A stretch of DNA of 64,000 nucleotides from Phototrophicus methaneseepsis (GTDB lineage Bacteria; Chloroflexota; Anaerolineae; Aggregatilineales; Phototrophicaceae). A model generated the notes under the pieces. That model saw only the letters and a program-made list of their open reading frames with translations. It had not been told where the DNA came from and did not search any database. The stretch spans positions 3,720,001-3,784,000 of the forward strand of contig NZ_CP062983.1 in NCBI RefSeq assembly GCF_015500095.1, written 5' to 3'. This document shows, one piece after another, positions 41,821 through 51,140 of this stretch. The position numbers and the translations under genes were made by a program. Position 1 is the stretch's first letter, and each line of letters opens with the position of its first letter.

Positions 41821-44800
41821 TTATTCGGCCACGATACGCAAGGTCACAATTTCATAAGGACGCAAGCTGAGCGTCACCTGATCGTTTGTGACATCGAGTT
41901 GTTCCTGGTTTTCTTCTAACAAATTGCAATGATAGATGGCCTTCACAGGGAAGCCCACATTCAGTGTAACAGGGCCGCGGTTACGTTCACCCTCATACAG
42001 GCGCACGATGATACCTTCACCATCTTCAGCGAGCTTAACGGTTTCGATCACAGCATTACGGCTATCGACGCCAACAAGCTGCTGGCCTAATGACTGCCCT
42101 GCCCCAGCTACCGAGCGCAAAATCACCGGATCATTCAGATCATAAGCATTTTCAGGGACGCCATTGCGCCAGTCCCCTGTGTGCGGCAGCAAGCTGTAAA
42201 TCATCTTGTGCTCGCCCTGGTCTGCAATCGGATCTGGCATGGTCGCGCTCTTGAGCAGTGAGAGACGCATCACATTATGCAGAACATCATAGCCATATTT
42301 GCTATCGTTCAGCAGTGCAACGCCATAATTGCCTTCGCTGAGATCAGCCCATTTCTGTGCAGCCGTCTCGAAGCGGCCCCAATCCCATGACGTATTGCGA
42401 TGCGTGTTACGCTCCACATTACCCCATTGAATATCAAAGGTCGCCGTTGGGCTGAGCACATCCACCGGGAATGCAGCCTTCAGCAAGGTATGGCTTTGAT
42501 GCCAATCAACATGCGTATCGAAGTCAATGCGCTTGCTATTGTGATAGATATAAATGCGCTGAGTAATCGTGCTGCTGCGGTAAGTGCGCTCGACCAACAG
42601 TGCCGCACGAACAGGCCCCGTTTCGATGACTTCTACACGATCAGCTGCATCCAACTTTTCGACGCGATCATCGTAGAAGATATCCACATCCCAGGCGTCC
42701 CAGTCCAATGGACGATCTTCCATCGCCAACAACTGGTTGCCAACTTCGCCTTCAGCAAGCACTTCACGCGAGGCTTCTTTATCGAAGAGGCTGACAATAT
42801 CGCCATTCTCAGCAAACGTTACGCGCATTAAGGCATTTTCAACGACCAGTGAATCACCATCTTCGGTCACACTCAGCGCGGATGATTGCTCAGGGGCAGC
42901 ACCGCTCGTCAGCGGCATGACTGAGAAAGCCGGCAATTCTGGCAAATCAACCAGCGTGCCACCTTCAACAGCCTGTGTCAGCAAGGCGCTGCCATCACGG
43001 GTATCAAGCAGGCCACCATTGATTGTTTCCGGCAGCAAGCCAACACGATCGCCTGTGAATGTCGTCGGGTTAATAGCCATGGCGACAGCATCGGCAGATA
43101 GCGTATTAGATAAAGCGGCCAGAGCTGCATCACGGGTTTGCTCACCCAATTGACGAATGCGCGCGTAGTCACGCGTACTATCTTCGTATACAGGCGTGAT
43201 GGAAGAACCCGGCAGAATATCATGGAACTGATTCAAGCAGATGAGTTCCCATGCTTCCGCGAAAGCATCAGCCGGATACTCAAAACCAGCAACTTGAGAG
43301 GCTAGAGCAGCTACGAATTCAGCATCGTGCAGCAAGAATTCGCTCTTACGGTTGTTCCACTTGTTACGAGCCTGGCTCGTCAACGTACCACGATGCAGTT
43401 CCAGGTAGAATTCACCGTTCCAGGTGGGCAGTTCATCAGCCACTTCTCGCTCGACCCCATCCAGGAATTCCTTTACTGTACCGGCACGAACTCTCGGAGC
43501 ACCCGGCATACTGGATAAGCTCTCGATATTCTCGATCATCTCGCGAGTTGGGCCACCGCCACCATCACCATAGCCATAGGCGGTGATGAGTTCGTTATAG
43601 GTTTCCTTCTGGTGGAAGTTCTCCCACGTCCCCATAATTTCCTTGGCGTCCACCACCGCATTATATGTCGTGGAATAAGGCAGCAGTTCACTGCCGGAAG
43701 GCGTCGTGAGGAAGTGCGTCAGAACCTTGGTACCATCAATACCCTGCCACCACAATAACTGGAACGGCATCTGATTGTACTGGTTCCAACTCATCTTATG
43801 CGTGATGAAATACTCCATCCCGGCCTGTTTGATGAGCTGAGGCAGTGCCCAACTATAGCCAAAGGTATCCGGCAGCCAGAGCACAGGCGTATCGACATCC
43901 CCGAAATGCTTACGGAAGTACGTCCGGCCAAGCAGGAACTGCCGCGCCAAGGATTCCGGCCCGGTCGCGTTACAATCTGGCTCGACCCAGGTCCCACCAA
44001 TCAGTTCCCAACGACCTTCTGCGACACGCTGTTTAATGCCTTCGAAGATTTCTGGGTAGACCTGTTCTGTATATTTGTATAGCTGCGGTTGGCTCTGGGT
44101 AAAGTGATACTCCGGGTATTGCTCCATCAGGCGCAGTACATTGCTGAAAGTACGACCCGCCTTACGCCGAGTGTGGCCCAACTGCCAAAGCCATGCCACA
44201 TCAATGTGTGCATGCCCCACGCCGATGATATCAACGTCCATCGGTTCGCCAGCTTCTTCAAGGCCCTTCACAAGGGTTTCAAGGGCTGCCGGGACGCTCT
44301 CATAGAATGCCTCTGTGCGGATGGGATCACGCGTATCCAACACTTTAAAGGCTTCATCGAGTACGTTCAGGATACGGCCCTTAGCTGTCTCGTTGTCATC
44401 TAACAAGCGCGAAATTTCCAGCGCCATACGAGCACGTGCAATAAAATCGCGCGTGGGCTGATGTACCTGCACAACCGCGCATTCTTCCATATAGAGCTTC
44501 GTCTTGGAATTCGGATTCCGCTGCCAACCACCCAGGCCAGTCCAGCCATGGAGTGCCAGGGCGTGTGTCTGCCCATCTTTAACGGAATTCGGCAGCATGA
44601 TTTCATGATGATGGCGATCCGCAGATGCATAGGACTTGCCGTCGATATAAGCTAAAGCTTCAGGATGGCTGAAGTCGCCGGATTTGCCAAGCGGCAAATG
44701 CAGGACGACGGGCGCATTTTTGTCCCAATCCGCCGGGACTTCGAACGTCGTCCGCATAATGAAATCTGTAAACCACGTACCCCAATAGGTGAATGGCTCC

Positions 44801-44976
44801 AGAATCTGCCAATCATCATCATTAACATCAGGGGCAACGGGAGGTTCGACATCGGGGCTAGAAAGTGTCTTAAAACGAAACGGAGGAATAACATGCCGCT
44901 GCTGGTATTCAAGCGGCTGAATCAACTTAAGCCGAGACTCTATTTTCTGTGGCGTCCAATAAATACTGTGCTTCAT
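41821..44976 (-). CDS. GH38 alpha-mannosidase
   Basis: 1051 residues from the ATG at 44976; the AGGAG upstream is rather far (13 nt), and an ATG at 45012 has none. GH38 motifs are clear: the zinc ligands in GVGHAHIDVAWLW, RWELIGGTWVEPDCN, and the nucleophile Asp in WLPDTFGYSWALPQ. The middle helical domain and C-terminal beta-sandwich domains complete a normal-sized enzyme. There is no signal peptide, so it acts in the cytoplasm on imported mannosides. It is the last gene downstream of a Dpp/Opp-type importer and a GntR-LacI regulator, which supports mannoside use as the purpose of the locus. Confidence 0.95.
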   Translation of the reverse strand: MKHSIYWTPQKIESRLKLIQPLEYQQRHVIPPFRFKTLSSPDVEPPVAPDVNDDDWQILEPFTYWGTWFTDFIMRTTFEVPADWDKNAPVVLHLPLGKSGDFSHPEALAYIDGKSYASADRHHHEIMLPNSVKDGQTHALALHGWTGLGGWQRNPNSKTKLYMEECAVVQVHQPTRDFIARARMALEISRLLDDNETAKGRILNVLDEAFKVLDTRDPIRTEAFYESVPAALETLVKGLEEAGEPMDVDIIGVGHAHIDVAWLWQLGHTRRKAGRTFSNVLRLMEQYPEYHFTQSQPQLYKYTEQVYPEIFEGIKQRVAEGRWELIGGTWVEPDCNATGPESLARQFLLGRTYFRKHFGDVDTPVLWLPDTFGYSWALPQLIKQAGMEYFITHKMSWNQYNQMPFQLLWWQGIDGTKVLTHFLTTPSGSELLPYSTTYNAVVDAKEIMGTWENFHQKETYNELITAYGYGDGGGGPTREMIENIESLSSMPGAPRVRAGTVKEFLDGVEREVADELPTWNGEFYLELHRGTLTSQARNKWNNRKSEFLLHDAEFVAALASQVAGFEYPADAFAEAWELICLNQFHDILPGSSITPVYEDSTRDYARIRQLGEQTRDAALAALSNTLSADAVAMAINPTTFTGDRVGLLPETINGGLLDTRDGSALLTQAVEGGTLVDLPELPAFSVMPLTSGAAPEQSSALSVTEDGDSLVVENALMRVTFAENGDIVSLFDKEASREVLAEGEVGNQLLAMEDRPLDWDAWDVDIFYDDRVEKLDAADRVEVIETGPVRAALLVERTYRSSTITQRIYIYHNSKRIDFDTHVDWHQSHTLLKAAFPVDVLSPTATFDIQWGNVERNTHRNTSWDWGRFETAAQKWADLSEGNYGVALLNDSKYGYDVLHNVMRLSLLKSATMPDPIADQGEHKMIYSLLPHTGDWRNGVPENAYDLNDPVILRSVAGAGQSLGQQLVGVDSRNAVIETVKLAEDGEGIIVRLYEGERNRGPVTLNVGFPVKAIYHCNLLEENQEQLDVTNDQVTLSLRPYEIVTLRIVAE

Positions 44977-45070
44977 TAGTGTTGCACTTCTCCTGTTATA
45001 AATGGTCAGCATGAGTGATGCTGGTCAATAATGCGTTGTGAAAACGCAGTGCCTCAAAAATAAGATGCAT

Positions 45071-45111
45071 TTGGCTGACAAGCAATGCCAGATAGCCTAC
45101 TTGTCAGCCAA
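45071..45111. repeat. Long intercistronic stem-loop between the importer and alpha-mannosidase genes
   Basis: TTGGCTGACAAG (45071-45082) and CTTGTCAGCCAA (45100-45111) are perfect 12-bp arms with a 17-nt loop. It lies in the 160-bp gap after the OppF-like stop (minus strand). It lacks a clean T run on either side and probably sets the relative expression of the hydrolase or stabilises the upstream message. Confidence 0.75.
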
Positions 45112-45136
45112 AAATGTCACCCTTGTAATCGAATCT

Positions 45137-46132
45137 TTATGCTTTGACTTCTTCTTTAGTAACTTGCTCATCATAGAGGAAGCACGAAGCCAGATGTTCA
45201 CGTTCCCCCACCTCATAAAGCGGCGGGAAGTTCGTTAAACAGTGATCCATACGATGAGGGCAGCGAGGATAAAAACGACAGCCATTCCGGTGCGATGTGC
45301 GCATTTCTTCTTCCGGCGGGAGGATAATCTCGCCTTCCCAACGGATGTTGGGGTCTGGCTTGGGGACTGAATCGACCAACAGTTGCACATAAGGGTGCTT
45401 CGGCGCATCAATAACATCTGTCGCCTTCCCTGTTTCGGCCACTGTTCCCTGATACAGCAAGAAAATCCGGTCACCGATTTGGTAAGCAGTACTCAAATCA
45501 TGCGTGATATACAGGAAAGAAATGTTTGATTCTTCCTTTAAACGCATCATCACATCCAGGATGGAAGCACGAAGTGACGCATCGACCATGGATACAGGCT
45601 CATCCGCTACGATGAGCTTCGGCTTTACCATATAGGCCCGCGCCATCATGATACGTTGGCGCTGCCCACCGCTCAATTGGTGCGGATACTTGCGCAGCAC
45701 ATCTTCACCGTATAAACCCACAACATTCAAAGCTTCTTCGATCATCTCGCGAGATTCTTTTTTGTTGCGGGCCATGCTGAAGTTCTTCATGACCAAATCA
45801 AAGACATGTTGCACACGATAGTACGGATTATACACGCCAAAGGGGTCCTGGAACACGGCCTGAACGTTGCGACGATATTCTTTTATCTGTTTGCTGTTCG
45901 CCACAGACATATCCTGCCCCTGGAAGATAATCTTCCCAGAGGTCAGGCCCGTAAAACCCAGAACGAGATTGGCAATCGTCGTCTTACCGCTGCCGCTTTC
46001 GCCTGCAATCGTCACAATTGAAGCAGGCTGCTCATTAATTGTGAGATTGAAGTCCTGGAGCGCCACGACATCGTTTTGACCCTGCTTGTAAATCTTGGTC
46101 GCATTAAGGATTTGTAGCAATGTCTCGGACAT
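45137..46132 (-). CDS. Oligopeptide/oligosaccharide ABC ATPase, OppF/DppF-like
   Basis: 331 residues from the ATG at 46132 (GGGAG, 8-nt spacer), overlapping the OppD-like gene by 29 bp; earlier ATGs in the frame lack support. Walker A GESGSGKTT, signature [14 protein letters not shown], Walker B LIVADEPVSMVD and H-loop YITHDLSTA are present. The C-terminal region carries the Opp-family extension with a Cys cluster (FYPRCPHRMDHC) that in relatives binds an iron-sulfur cluster or zinc. Partner of the OppD-like ATPase in one importer. Confidence 0.93.
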   Translation of the reverse strand: MSETLLQILNATKIYKQGQNDVVALQDFNLTINEQPASIVTIAGESGSGKTTIANLVLGFTGLTSGKIIFQGQDMSVANSKQIKEYRRNVQAVFQDPFGVYNPYYRVQHVFDLVMKNFSMARNKKESREMIEEALNVVGLYGEDVLRKYPHQLSGGQRQRIMMARAYMVKPKLIVADEPVSMVDASLRASILDVMMRLKEESNISFLYITHDLSTAYQIGDRIFLLYQGTVAETGKATDVIDAPKHPYVQLLVDSVPKPDPNIRWEGEIILPPEEEMRTSHRNGCRFYPRCPHRMDHCLTNFPPLYEVGEREHLASCFLYDEQVTKEEVKA

Positions 46133-47132
46133 CGATGATGCTCCCATCTGGTTGTTCTTTATATAAGTGACAGGCCACCTGCTGGTTGGGCGCAATGTTA
46201 ATCATGGGCGGTGGAATACGGCGACATTCATCCATCACGAAGGGACACCGCAGTTGGAAGATACATCCTGGCGGCGGGTTACGCGGATCATGCGTAATGC
46301 CCTCCGTGATTTTGAGTGGTTTGCGCTCGGTCAACGACGGGACAGATTCAATCAACAACTGGGAATACGGATGCCCAGGGTTATGGAACAATTCCTGCAC
46401 GCCAGAAATCTCCACAATGTGCCCGGCATACATCACAGCAATGCGGTCAACCATCTGCGCCATCAAGCCCATATCATGCCCAATCATGATCATGGAGACG
46501 CCCAGCATTTCCTTCACCCGCAGCATCGTCTGTGCCACAACGCGCTGCACCACAACATCCAGCGCGCTGGTGGATTCATCCGCGATAATCACATTCGGAT
46601 TCAGTGCAATCGCCATCGCAATACACACACGCTGCTTCATACCGCCGCTCAATTCATGCGGGTACATATTGTAGATACGGCCTGGCAGCCCCACCATCGA
46701 GAACAATTCCAGGACGCGTTTCTTCAGCTTTTCCGAGCTTTGGCGGCCTTCATGCGTTTCGATCACGTCTTTGATCTGAGCGCTGATCTTCATCGTCGGA
46801 TTAAGCGAGTTCATTGCACCTTGTGGAATCAGCGCAAGCTTCGTCCAACGGCGCTTGCGGAGTTCCTCTTCGGATAAATCCAGGAGGTTATCACCATCAA
46901 GCCAGACTTCACCCGATACAATACGCCCAGGAGGCGTGATCAATTGCAGGATACCCATCGCCGCTGTCGATTTACCACAGCCAGATTCGCCCACAAGGCC
47001 CAGCGTTTCACCTTCATACAGGACGAAGTCAATGCCATCTACCGCGAGCACATCGCCTTTTGGCGTTTCGTAGTAGACACGCAAATCCTCAACATCCAGG
47101 ATGACATTTTGTTCATGTTCTGCTTCGTTCAT
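46104..47132 (-). CDS. Oligopeptide/oligosaccharide ABC ATPase, OppD/DppD-like
   Basis: 342 residues. Walker A GESGCGKST, Q-loop ALIPQGAMNSLNP, signature ELSGGMKQRVCIAMA, Walker B VIIADESTSALD (Ser where DEPTSALD is usual) and H-loop IGHDMGLMAQM. The C-terminal Opp extension ends in CIFQLRCPFVMDECR, a Cys cluster like that of its partner. GHIVEISGVQELFHNPGHPY is the typical OppD tail, here at about residues 245-264. It lies 12 bp downstream of the DppC-like permease gene in a tightly packed operon. Confidence 0.93.
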   Translation of the reverse strand: MNEAEHEQNVILDVEDLRVYYETPKGDVLAVDGIDFVLYEGETLGLVGESGCGKSTAAMGILQLITPPGRIVSGEVWLDGDNLLDLSEEELRKRRWTKLALIPQGAMNSLNPTMKISAQIKDVIETHEGRQSSEKLKKRVLELFSMVGLPGRIYNMYPHELSGGMKQRVCIAMAIALNPNVIIADESTSALDVVVQRVVAQTMLRVKEMLGVSMIMIGHDMGLMAQMVDRIAVMYAGHIVEISGVQELFHNPGHPYSQLLIESVPSLTERKPLKITEGITHDPRNPPPGCIFQLRCPFVMDECRRIPPPMINIAPNQQVACHLYKEQPDGSIIDVRDIATNP

Positions 47133-47144
47133 CTTATACTCTCT

Positions 47145-48110
47145 CTAGCTCGAGGCGCGACGCAAACGCGGGTTTGCGATCTCATCAAAACCGAGGTTGA
47201 TAAGAAGCAGACCAATAAACATAAGCGCCAACAACAACGTTGGTAAGCCCCACCACCACCACATATTACGCAGCAAAGCGGCAGCGCTAATGGCATCATA
47301 GATCGTACCGCCAAGCGTAGGCACACGCTGCGGCCCCAGGCCCAAAGTCTCTAGCCCGACTGCTGCCAGAATGGCACCGGTCGCATTACCGATGAAGCTG
47401 GCAAACAAATATGGGATCAGGTTCGGCATCATCTCGCGGAACATAATATCAAAGGTTGATGCACCGGAGAGTTTCGCCATCTGTACATAACCACTTTCGC
47501 GCATACTCAATACCTGCGCACGGATAAGCCTTGTTGGCGAAGGCCAAGCAAAAGCCGCAATCAAGAGTGCCATCGTCGTAATATCAACCTGCCTCATGAC
47601 CGATTGAATCACGATCAGCACCATCAAAGAAGGTATTGTGATCGTAACGTCCGATAGCAAGCGAATGACATCATCGACCCGCCCGCCTACAAAACCGGCT
47701 GTAAAGCCCAGGACGATACCCGCGGCCATACCTGCTGTCGCCGCTACAATACCGATCAGGAAAGAGTTTGGCGCACCCAGGATAATGACAGCTAACATAT
47801 CACGGCCACTGTTTTCGGTCCCTAATGGATGCTCCCAGGTTCCTTCCTGGCCGCGTGAATTGACAAAGCCAACAGGGGGCAAGTTCAACGGCGAAGAAGC
47901 CGTATAAGCCAGATTTGTATCCCATACAAAACGGCCAATAATGCCAACCAGGAGGATCACAGCGATCATACTGGCACCTGTAATGAGCTTCGGATTCAGC
48001 CAGGGCGTATCCCACTTGTTGAAGCGCCCCATCGTCCGGGTTAACTGTCCTGACGGGGCCTCAGCCTCAGCCAGGACAGGTTGCTCGACATTGGTTGGTA
48101 CTGTAGACAT
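47145..48110 (-). CDS. ABC permease, OppC/DppC-like
   Basis: 321 residues; GGAGG 9 nt before the ATG at 48110. A polar N-terminus of about 45 residues leads to six helices. The first is TGASMIAVILLVGIIGRFVW, followed by a long outer loop, and the BPD_transp_1 region has the EAA motif around KLSGASTFDIMFREMMPNLI (about residues 215-235). The sequence GTENSGRDMLA is characteristic of DppC/OppC. It makes a heterodimer with the DppB-like permease encoded just before it. Confidence 0.93.
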   Translation of the reverse strand: MSTVPTNVEQPVLAEAEAPSGQLTRTMGRFNKWDTPWLNPKLITGASMIAVILLVGIIGRFVWDTNLAYTASSPLNLPPVGFVNSRGQEGTWEHPLGTENSGRDMLAVIILGAPNSFLIGIVAATAGMAAGIVLGFTAGFVGGRVDDVIRLLSDVTITIPSLMVLIVIQSVMRQVDITTMALLIAAFAWPSPTRLIRAQVLSMRESGYVQMAKLSGASTFDIMFREMMPNLIPYLFASFIGNATGAILAAVGLETLGLGPQRVPTLGGTIYDAISAAALLRNMWWWWGLPTLLLALMFIGLLLINLGFDEIANPRLRRASS

Positions 48111-48112
48111 GG

Positions 48113-49123
48113 CTAGCTACCTCCGTGAGAAATACGCGGATCGATGAACGGATAGGCCAGGTCGATAATCAGTACAGCCAGCGCTGTCATCACAATGATC
48201 ATAAATGACGTACCCTGAATGACTGCGAAGTCCTGGTTCACAATCGCATCATAGATAATGGTACCCATACCCTGATACGCAAAGATATATTCAACAAGGA
48301 TTTGCCCACTGACGAGCGTGCCTAGTGTAATTGCAAAAGCCGTAATCTGTGGCAGGATAGCGTTCCGTATCATATAGCGATACAGCACATAGAAAGACTT
48401 CAAACCCTTCGCACGTGCCAGATGCATGTAATCTTCACCTTCAATGGTGATCATCATGCCGCGCATACCCAGTGCCCAATAACCAAAACTCACAAGAATG
48501 ATGGAAAGCGCTGGTAGTGTGCCATGCTTAATCACACTCCCGATAAATTCCAGATTAAAACCGGGCTGCACACCAATTTCGTAAGCACCCAGCATCGGGA
48601 ACCAATTCAATAGGAAGGCAAAGATATAGAGAAGGAATAACGCTGCAAGAATCGATGGTACGGATGTAAAGACCATCCCCAAGGGGATAAGCACCTTGAT
48701 AAGCCGGGGCGTCTTCGTCCAAACCATAATGGCACCCAACAGATTACCCAGGACAAAAGTGATCGTCACAGCGACCAACAACAAACCAAGCGTCCAGGGC
48801 AATGCACGCCCGATAATTTCGCTAACAGGTGTTGGGAAATACGCCAGAGAGGGGCCGAAATCCAGACGAATGATATTGCCCAAATAGCGCACATATTGCA
48901 CAGCGAGGGGGTCATTCAGGCCGAAGCGCTCTTTCCAACCTTCGATAATAATGTCAGAATTTTCCACATAACCCGCTGTGCGCGTCATGCGGCTGACCAT
49001 TGCGGTAACCGGGTCCCCAGGGGCAAGACGTGGTATCAACCAGATCACAGTTGCCGCAAGCCATACCGTCAAAAAAAAGATGCCTATTCGACGTATTAAA
49101 TAATTACGCGGGATCTTACCCAT
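48113..49123 (-). CDS. ABC permease, OppB/DppB-like
   Basis: 336 residues. The family start (NYLIRRIGIFFLTVWLAA), the outer-loop motif APGDPV, the GLNDPLAVQYVRYL segment, and the EAA-like loop MHLARAKGLKSFYVLYRYMIRN (about residues 232-253) are all present with six helices. The ATG at 49123 has GAGG 5 nt upstream. It is followed after 2 bp by the DppC-like gene and preceded by a strong palindromic stem-loop that separates it from the binding-protein gene. Confidence 0.93.
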   Translation of the reverse strand: MGKIPRNYLIRRIGIFFLTVWLAATVIWLIPRLAPGDPVTAMVSRMTRTAGYVENSDIIIEGWKERFGLNDPLAVQYVRYLGNIIRLDFGPSLAYFPTPVSEIIGRALPWTLGLLLVAVTITFVLGNLLGAIMVWTKTPRLIKVLIPLGMVFTSVPSILAALFLLYIFAFLLNWFPMLGAYEIGVQPGFNLEFIGSVIKHGTLPALSIILVSFGYWALGMRGMMITIEGEDYMHLARAKGLKSFYVLYRYMIRNAILPQITAFAITLGTLVSGQILVEYIFAYQGMGTIIYDAIVNQDFAVIQGTSFMIIVMTALAVLIIDLAYPFIDPRISHGGS

Positions 49124-49206
49124 TACGACCTCTTCAAAATAATGAACCTCATGAGAAGGTATTCGCTTGTTCTATTCGTTTGTCATGTGTTTTGTTGGTT
49201 AATGTA

Positions 49207-49230
49207 GGGGGCGAGGATATCCTCGCCCCC
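49207..49230. repeat. Perfect 24-bp palindrome between the binding-protein and permease genes
   Basis: GGGGGCGAGGAT is followed directly by its own reverse complement, giving a very stable GC-rich hairpin in the transcript 10 bp after the binding-protein stop. No T run follows. Such intercistronic stems usually raise binding-protein mRNA relative to the permease mRNA. Confidence 0.8.
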
Positions 49231-49239
49231 TGGCTTTAT

Positions 49240-50997
49240 TTATTCACCACCGGCTTTTGTCAGGTGATGGATGATCTGGTGGGTGCTGTTCCACCAGGTC
49301 GCTGGATGGTTGTAGTTATTTTCCTGGGTCGGCCAGCCAGTCCAGTAGGTGGTATCGAACGGTACCAACTTGGAAGCCTGAACGAGAGGAATGATCGGCA
49401 TTTCGTCATACAGGTATTGGTAAGCTTCTGCCACCATGCCTGGGATGCTCTCGTCACCGAGAGGCAGGGTGCCGATTTCGTCCACGATCTCTGTATAAGC
49501 AGCCGTGCCTTCAGTATCCCAACGGACCCAGTTGTTGCTACCAGGGGCGCGTTCGCCAACCGGTACAACAAAGTGGGATGTGTAGCGGTTCATGGAGTTC
49601 CACGGTTCGTTAACGGAGCCACAGGAATCCCAGTCGTAAGCCAGTTCGAATTCACCATTGTTAACGAGATCACCATGGGTCGCGCCAGTTACAGGGCGGC
49701 TCACAGCGTCGATGCCTGCATTACGCAGTTGTTCGACGATCACGTCAACGGTACGGGTGTATTCGATGCTGCTGTTGTTGACAACGATGTCAGCTGTCAG
49801 GACCTGGCCGTCTTTTTCATACAGACCCTGCCCATTCAGTGCCCAACCTTCAGCTTCGATCATCGCCTGACCAGCCGCCACGTCAGCGGTCGGGGAAAGC
49901 GACATACCAGCTTCTTCGATTGCGCCGATGAAGGGTTCCATACCACCGTATTGCACAAACATGCTGCGCGACGGAGTGGATGTGCCTTCGTAAGCAACAT
50001 CAATGATTTGCTGACGATCAATGATGAGATTTACAGCATTGCGCATATTTGCGCTGTCCCACGGGGCAACTGTCGTATTGAAGGAAAGCTGACGCGGGCA
50101 AGGATCGGCCCATGCATACGGCAGATCACCATACCAGGCAACAACATTCGAGTTACGTGCCTGAATCGCCTCGAAGGCACCCAGGGTCAGGCTCATCACA
50201 CTATCAAGTTGGCCATTAGACATCAACTGAGCGCGGTTTTCTTCTGTACCCGTGATCATCCAGATCAGGCGCAGCGGTTCTGGCAGTTCCTGGAACCCAG
50301 CAGCAGCACCCCACCAATCGTCATCACGGTCCCATACCATACGGTTGGTTTCCGCACTGGTCAGGGTATAGGGGCCCGTACCAACCGGCCAGCCCTGTTC
50401 TTCATCGTAGAACGTAAAGGTGAATGGATCCTGACCTTCCCAGATGTGCTCAGGCATAATGAGGACACTACCCCAAATACGCACTGAGAAGTAATCCAAT
50501 TGGAAGCGAGGATTCGGCTCAACCAGGTTGAACTGAACAGTCAGATCGTCGATTTTCTCAACGCTTTCGACCCACTGCTGCATATTGGCGGCTTCTGCAA
50601 GTGTCGCTGTTTCATCGCCCAACAACATGTTGATCGTGAAAACAACATCATCTGCATTGAAGTCTTCGCCATCGGACCATTTAACGCCTTCACGGAGTGT
50701 GAGCGTCCAGACGTCAAGCGTCTCGTTAGGTTCGAAGCTCAGGCCCAGCCACGGCTCGATTTCACCAGTTTCATAATTCAGGATGAAGAGCGGTTCCCAC
50801 ATTGCCTGATGAGCACCATGGTTCCGCAGGGTACCGGGGACCAACCAGTTGAAATTGGTCGGGTTAGCAATATTAGAAGAGTCAATGTCGAAAATGACTG
50901 TATCTTCGCGAGCCACATCTTGCGCAAAGACATTAGCCGAAAGCGCAAACATCCCAATAATCAGGACGAGCACCAGCCCAAACTTGCTTTTGAACAT
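49240..50997 (-). CDS. Extracellular solute-binding protein, family 5 (Opp/Dpp-like)
   Basis: 585 residues with a strong ribosome site (GGAGG, 6-nt spacer) and signal peptide (GLVLVLIIGMFALSANVFAQ). SBP family 5 pattern: EPLFILNYETGEIEPWLG, TLTLREGVKWSDGEDFNADD, GTGPYTLTSAE and the C-terminal YQYLYDEMPIIPLVQAS. Family 5 proteins bind peptides, nickel or, in several thermophiles, manno-, gluco- and xylo-oligosaccharides. The downstream GH38 enzyme argues for mannosides. No lipobox is seen. It is the first structural gene after the regulator and probably the most expressed, given the stem-loop after it. Confidence 0.92.
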   Translation of the reverse strand: MFKSKFGLVLVLIIGMFALSANVFAQDVAREDTVIFDIDSSNIANPTNFNWLVPGTLRNHGAHQAMWEPLFILNYETGEIEPWLGLSFEPNETLDVWTLTLREGVKWSDGEDFNADDVVFTINMLLGDETATLAEAANMQQWVESVEKIDDLTVQFNLVEPNPRFQLDYFSVRIWGSVLIMPEHIWEGQDPFTFTFYDEEQGWPVGTGPYTLTSAETNRMVWDRDDDWWGAAAGFQELPEPLRLIWMITGTEENRAQLMSNGQLDSVMSLTLGAFEAIQARNSNVVAWYGDLPYAWADPCPRQLSFNTTVAPWDSANMRNAVNLIIDRQQIIDVAYEGTSTPSRSMFVQYGGMEPFIGAIEEAGMSLSPTADVAAGQAMIEAEGWALNGQGLYEKDGQVLTADIVVNNSSIEYTRTVDVIVEQLRNAGIDAVSRPVTGATHGDLVNNGEFELAYDWDSCGSVNEPWNSMNRYTSHFVVPVGERAPGSNNWVRWDTEGTAAYTEIVDEIGTLPLGDESIPGMVAEAYQYLYDEMPIIPLVQASKLVPFDTTYWTGWPTQENNYNHPATWWNSTHQIIHHLTKAGGE

Positions 50998-51140
50998 TTA
51001 AAGCCTCCAAAAAAATAAAGTTTTATAAGATCCCACATAGCAACCTGAGTTTTTCTTCGTTTCACCTCCACATCAGTGATCAATCACCCATCAAGCGGGG
51101 AACGAATCAGCGAGTGCGCTGCAGCGACGTCAGGGCAGTG

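Noticed and set aside
49030-50487. 485-codon open frame antisense to the solute-binding protein gene
   Set aside because: It is long, but lies opposite a clear family-5 binding protein with a signal peptide and ribosome site. The product has no recognisable motif, and codon bias of the real gene explains the open frame.
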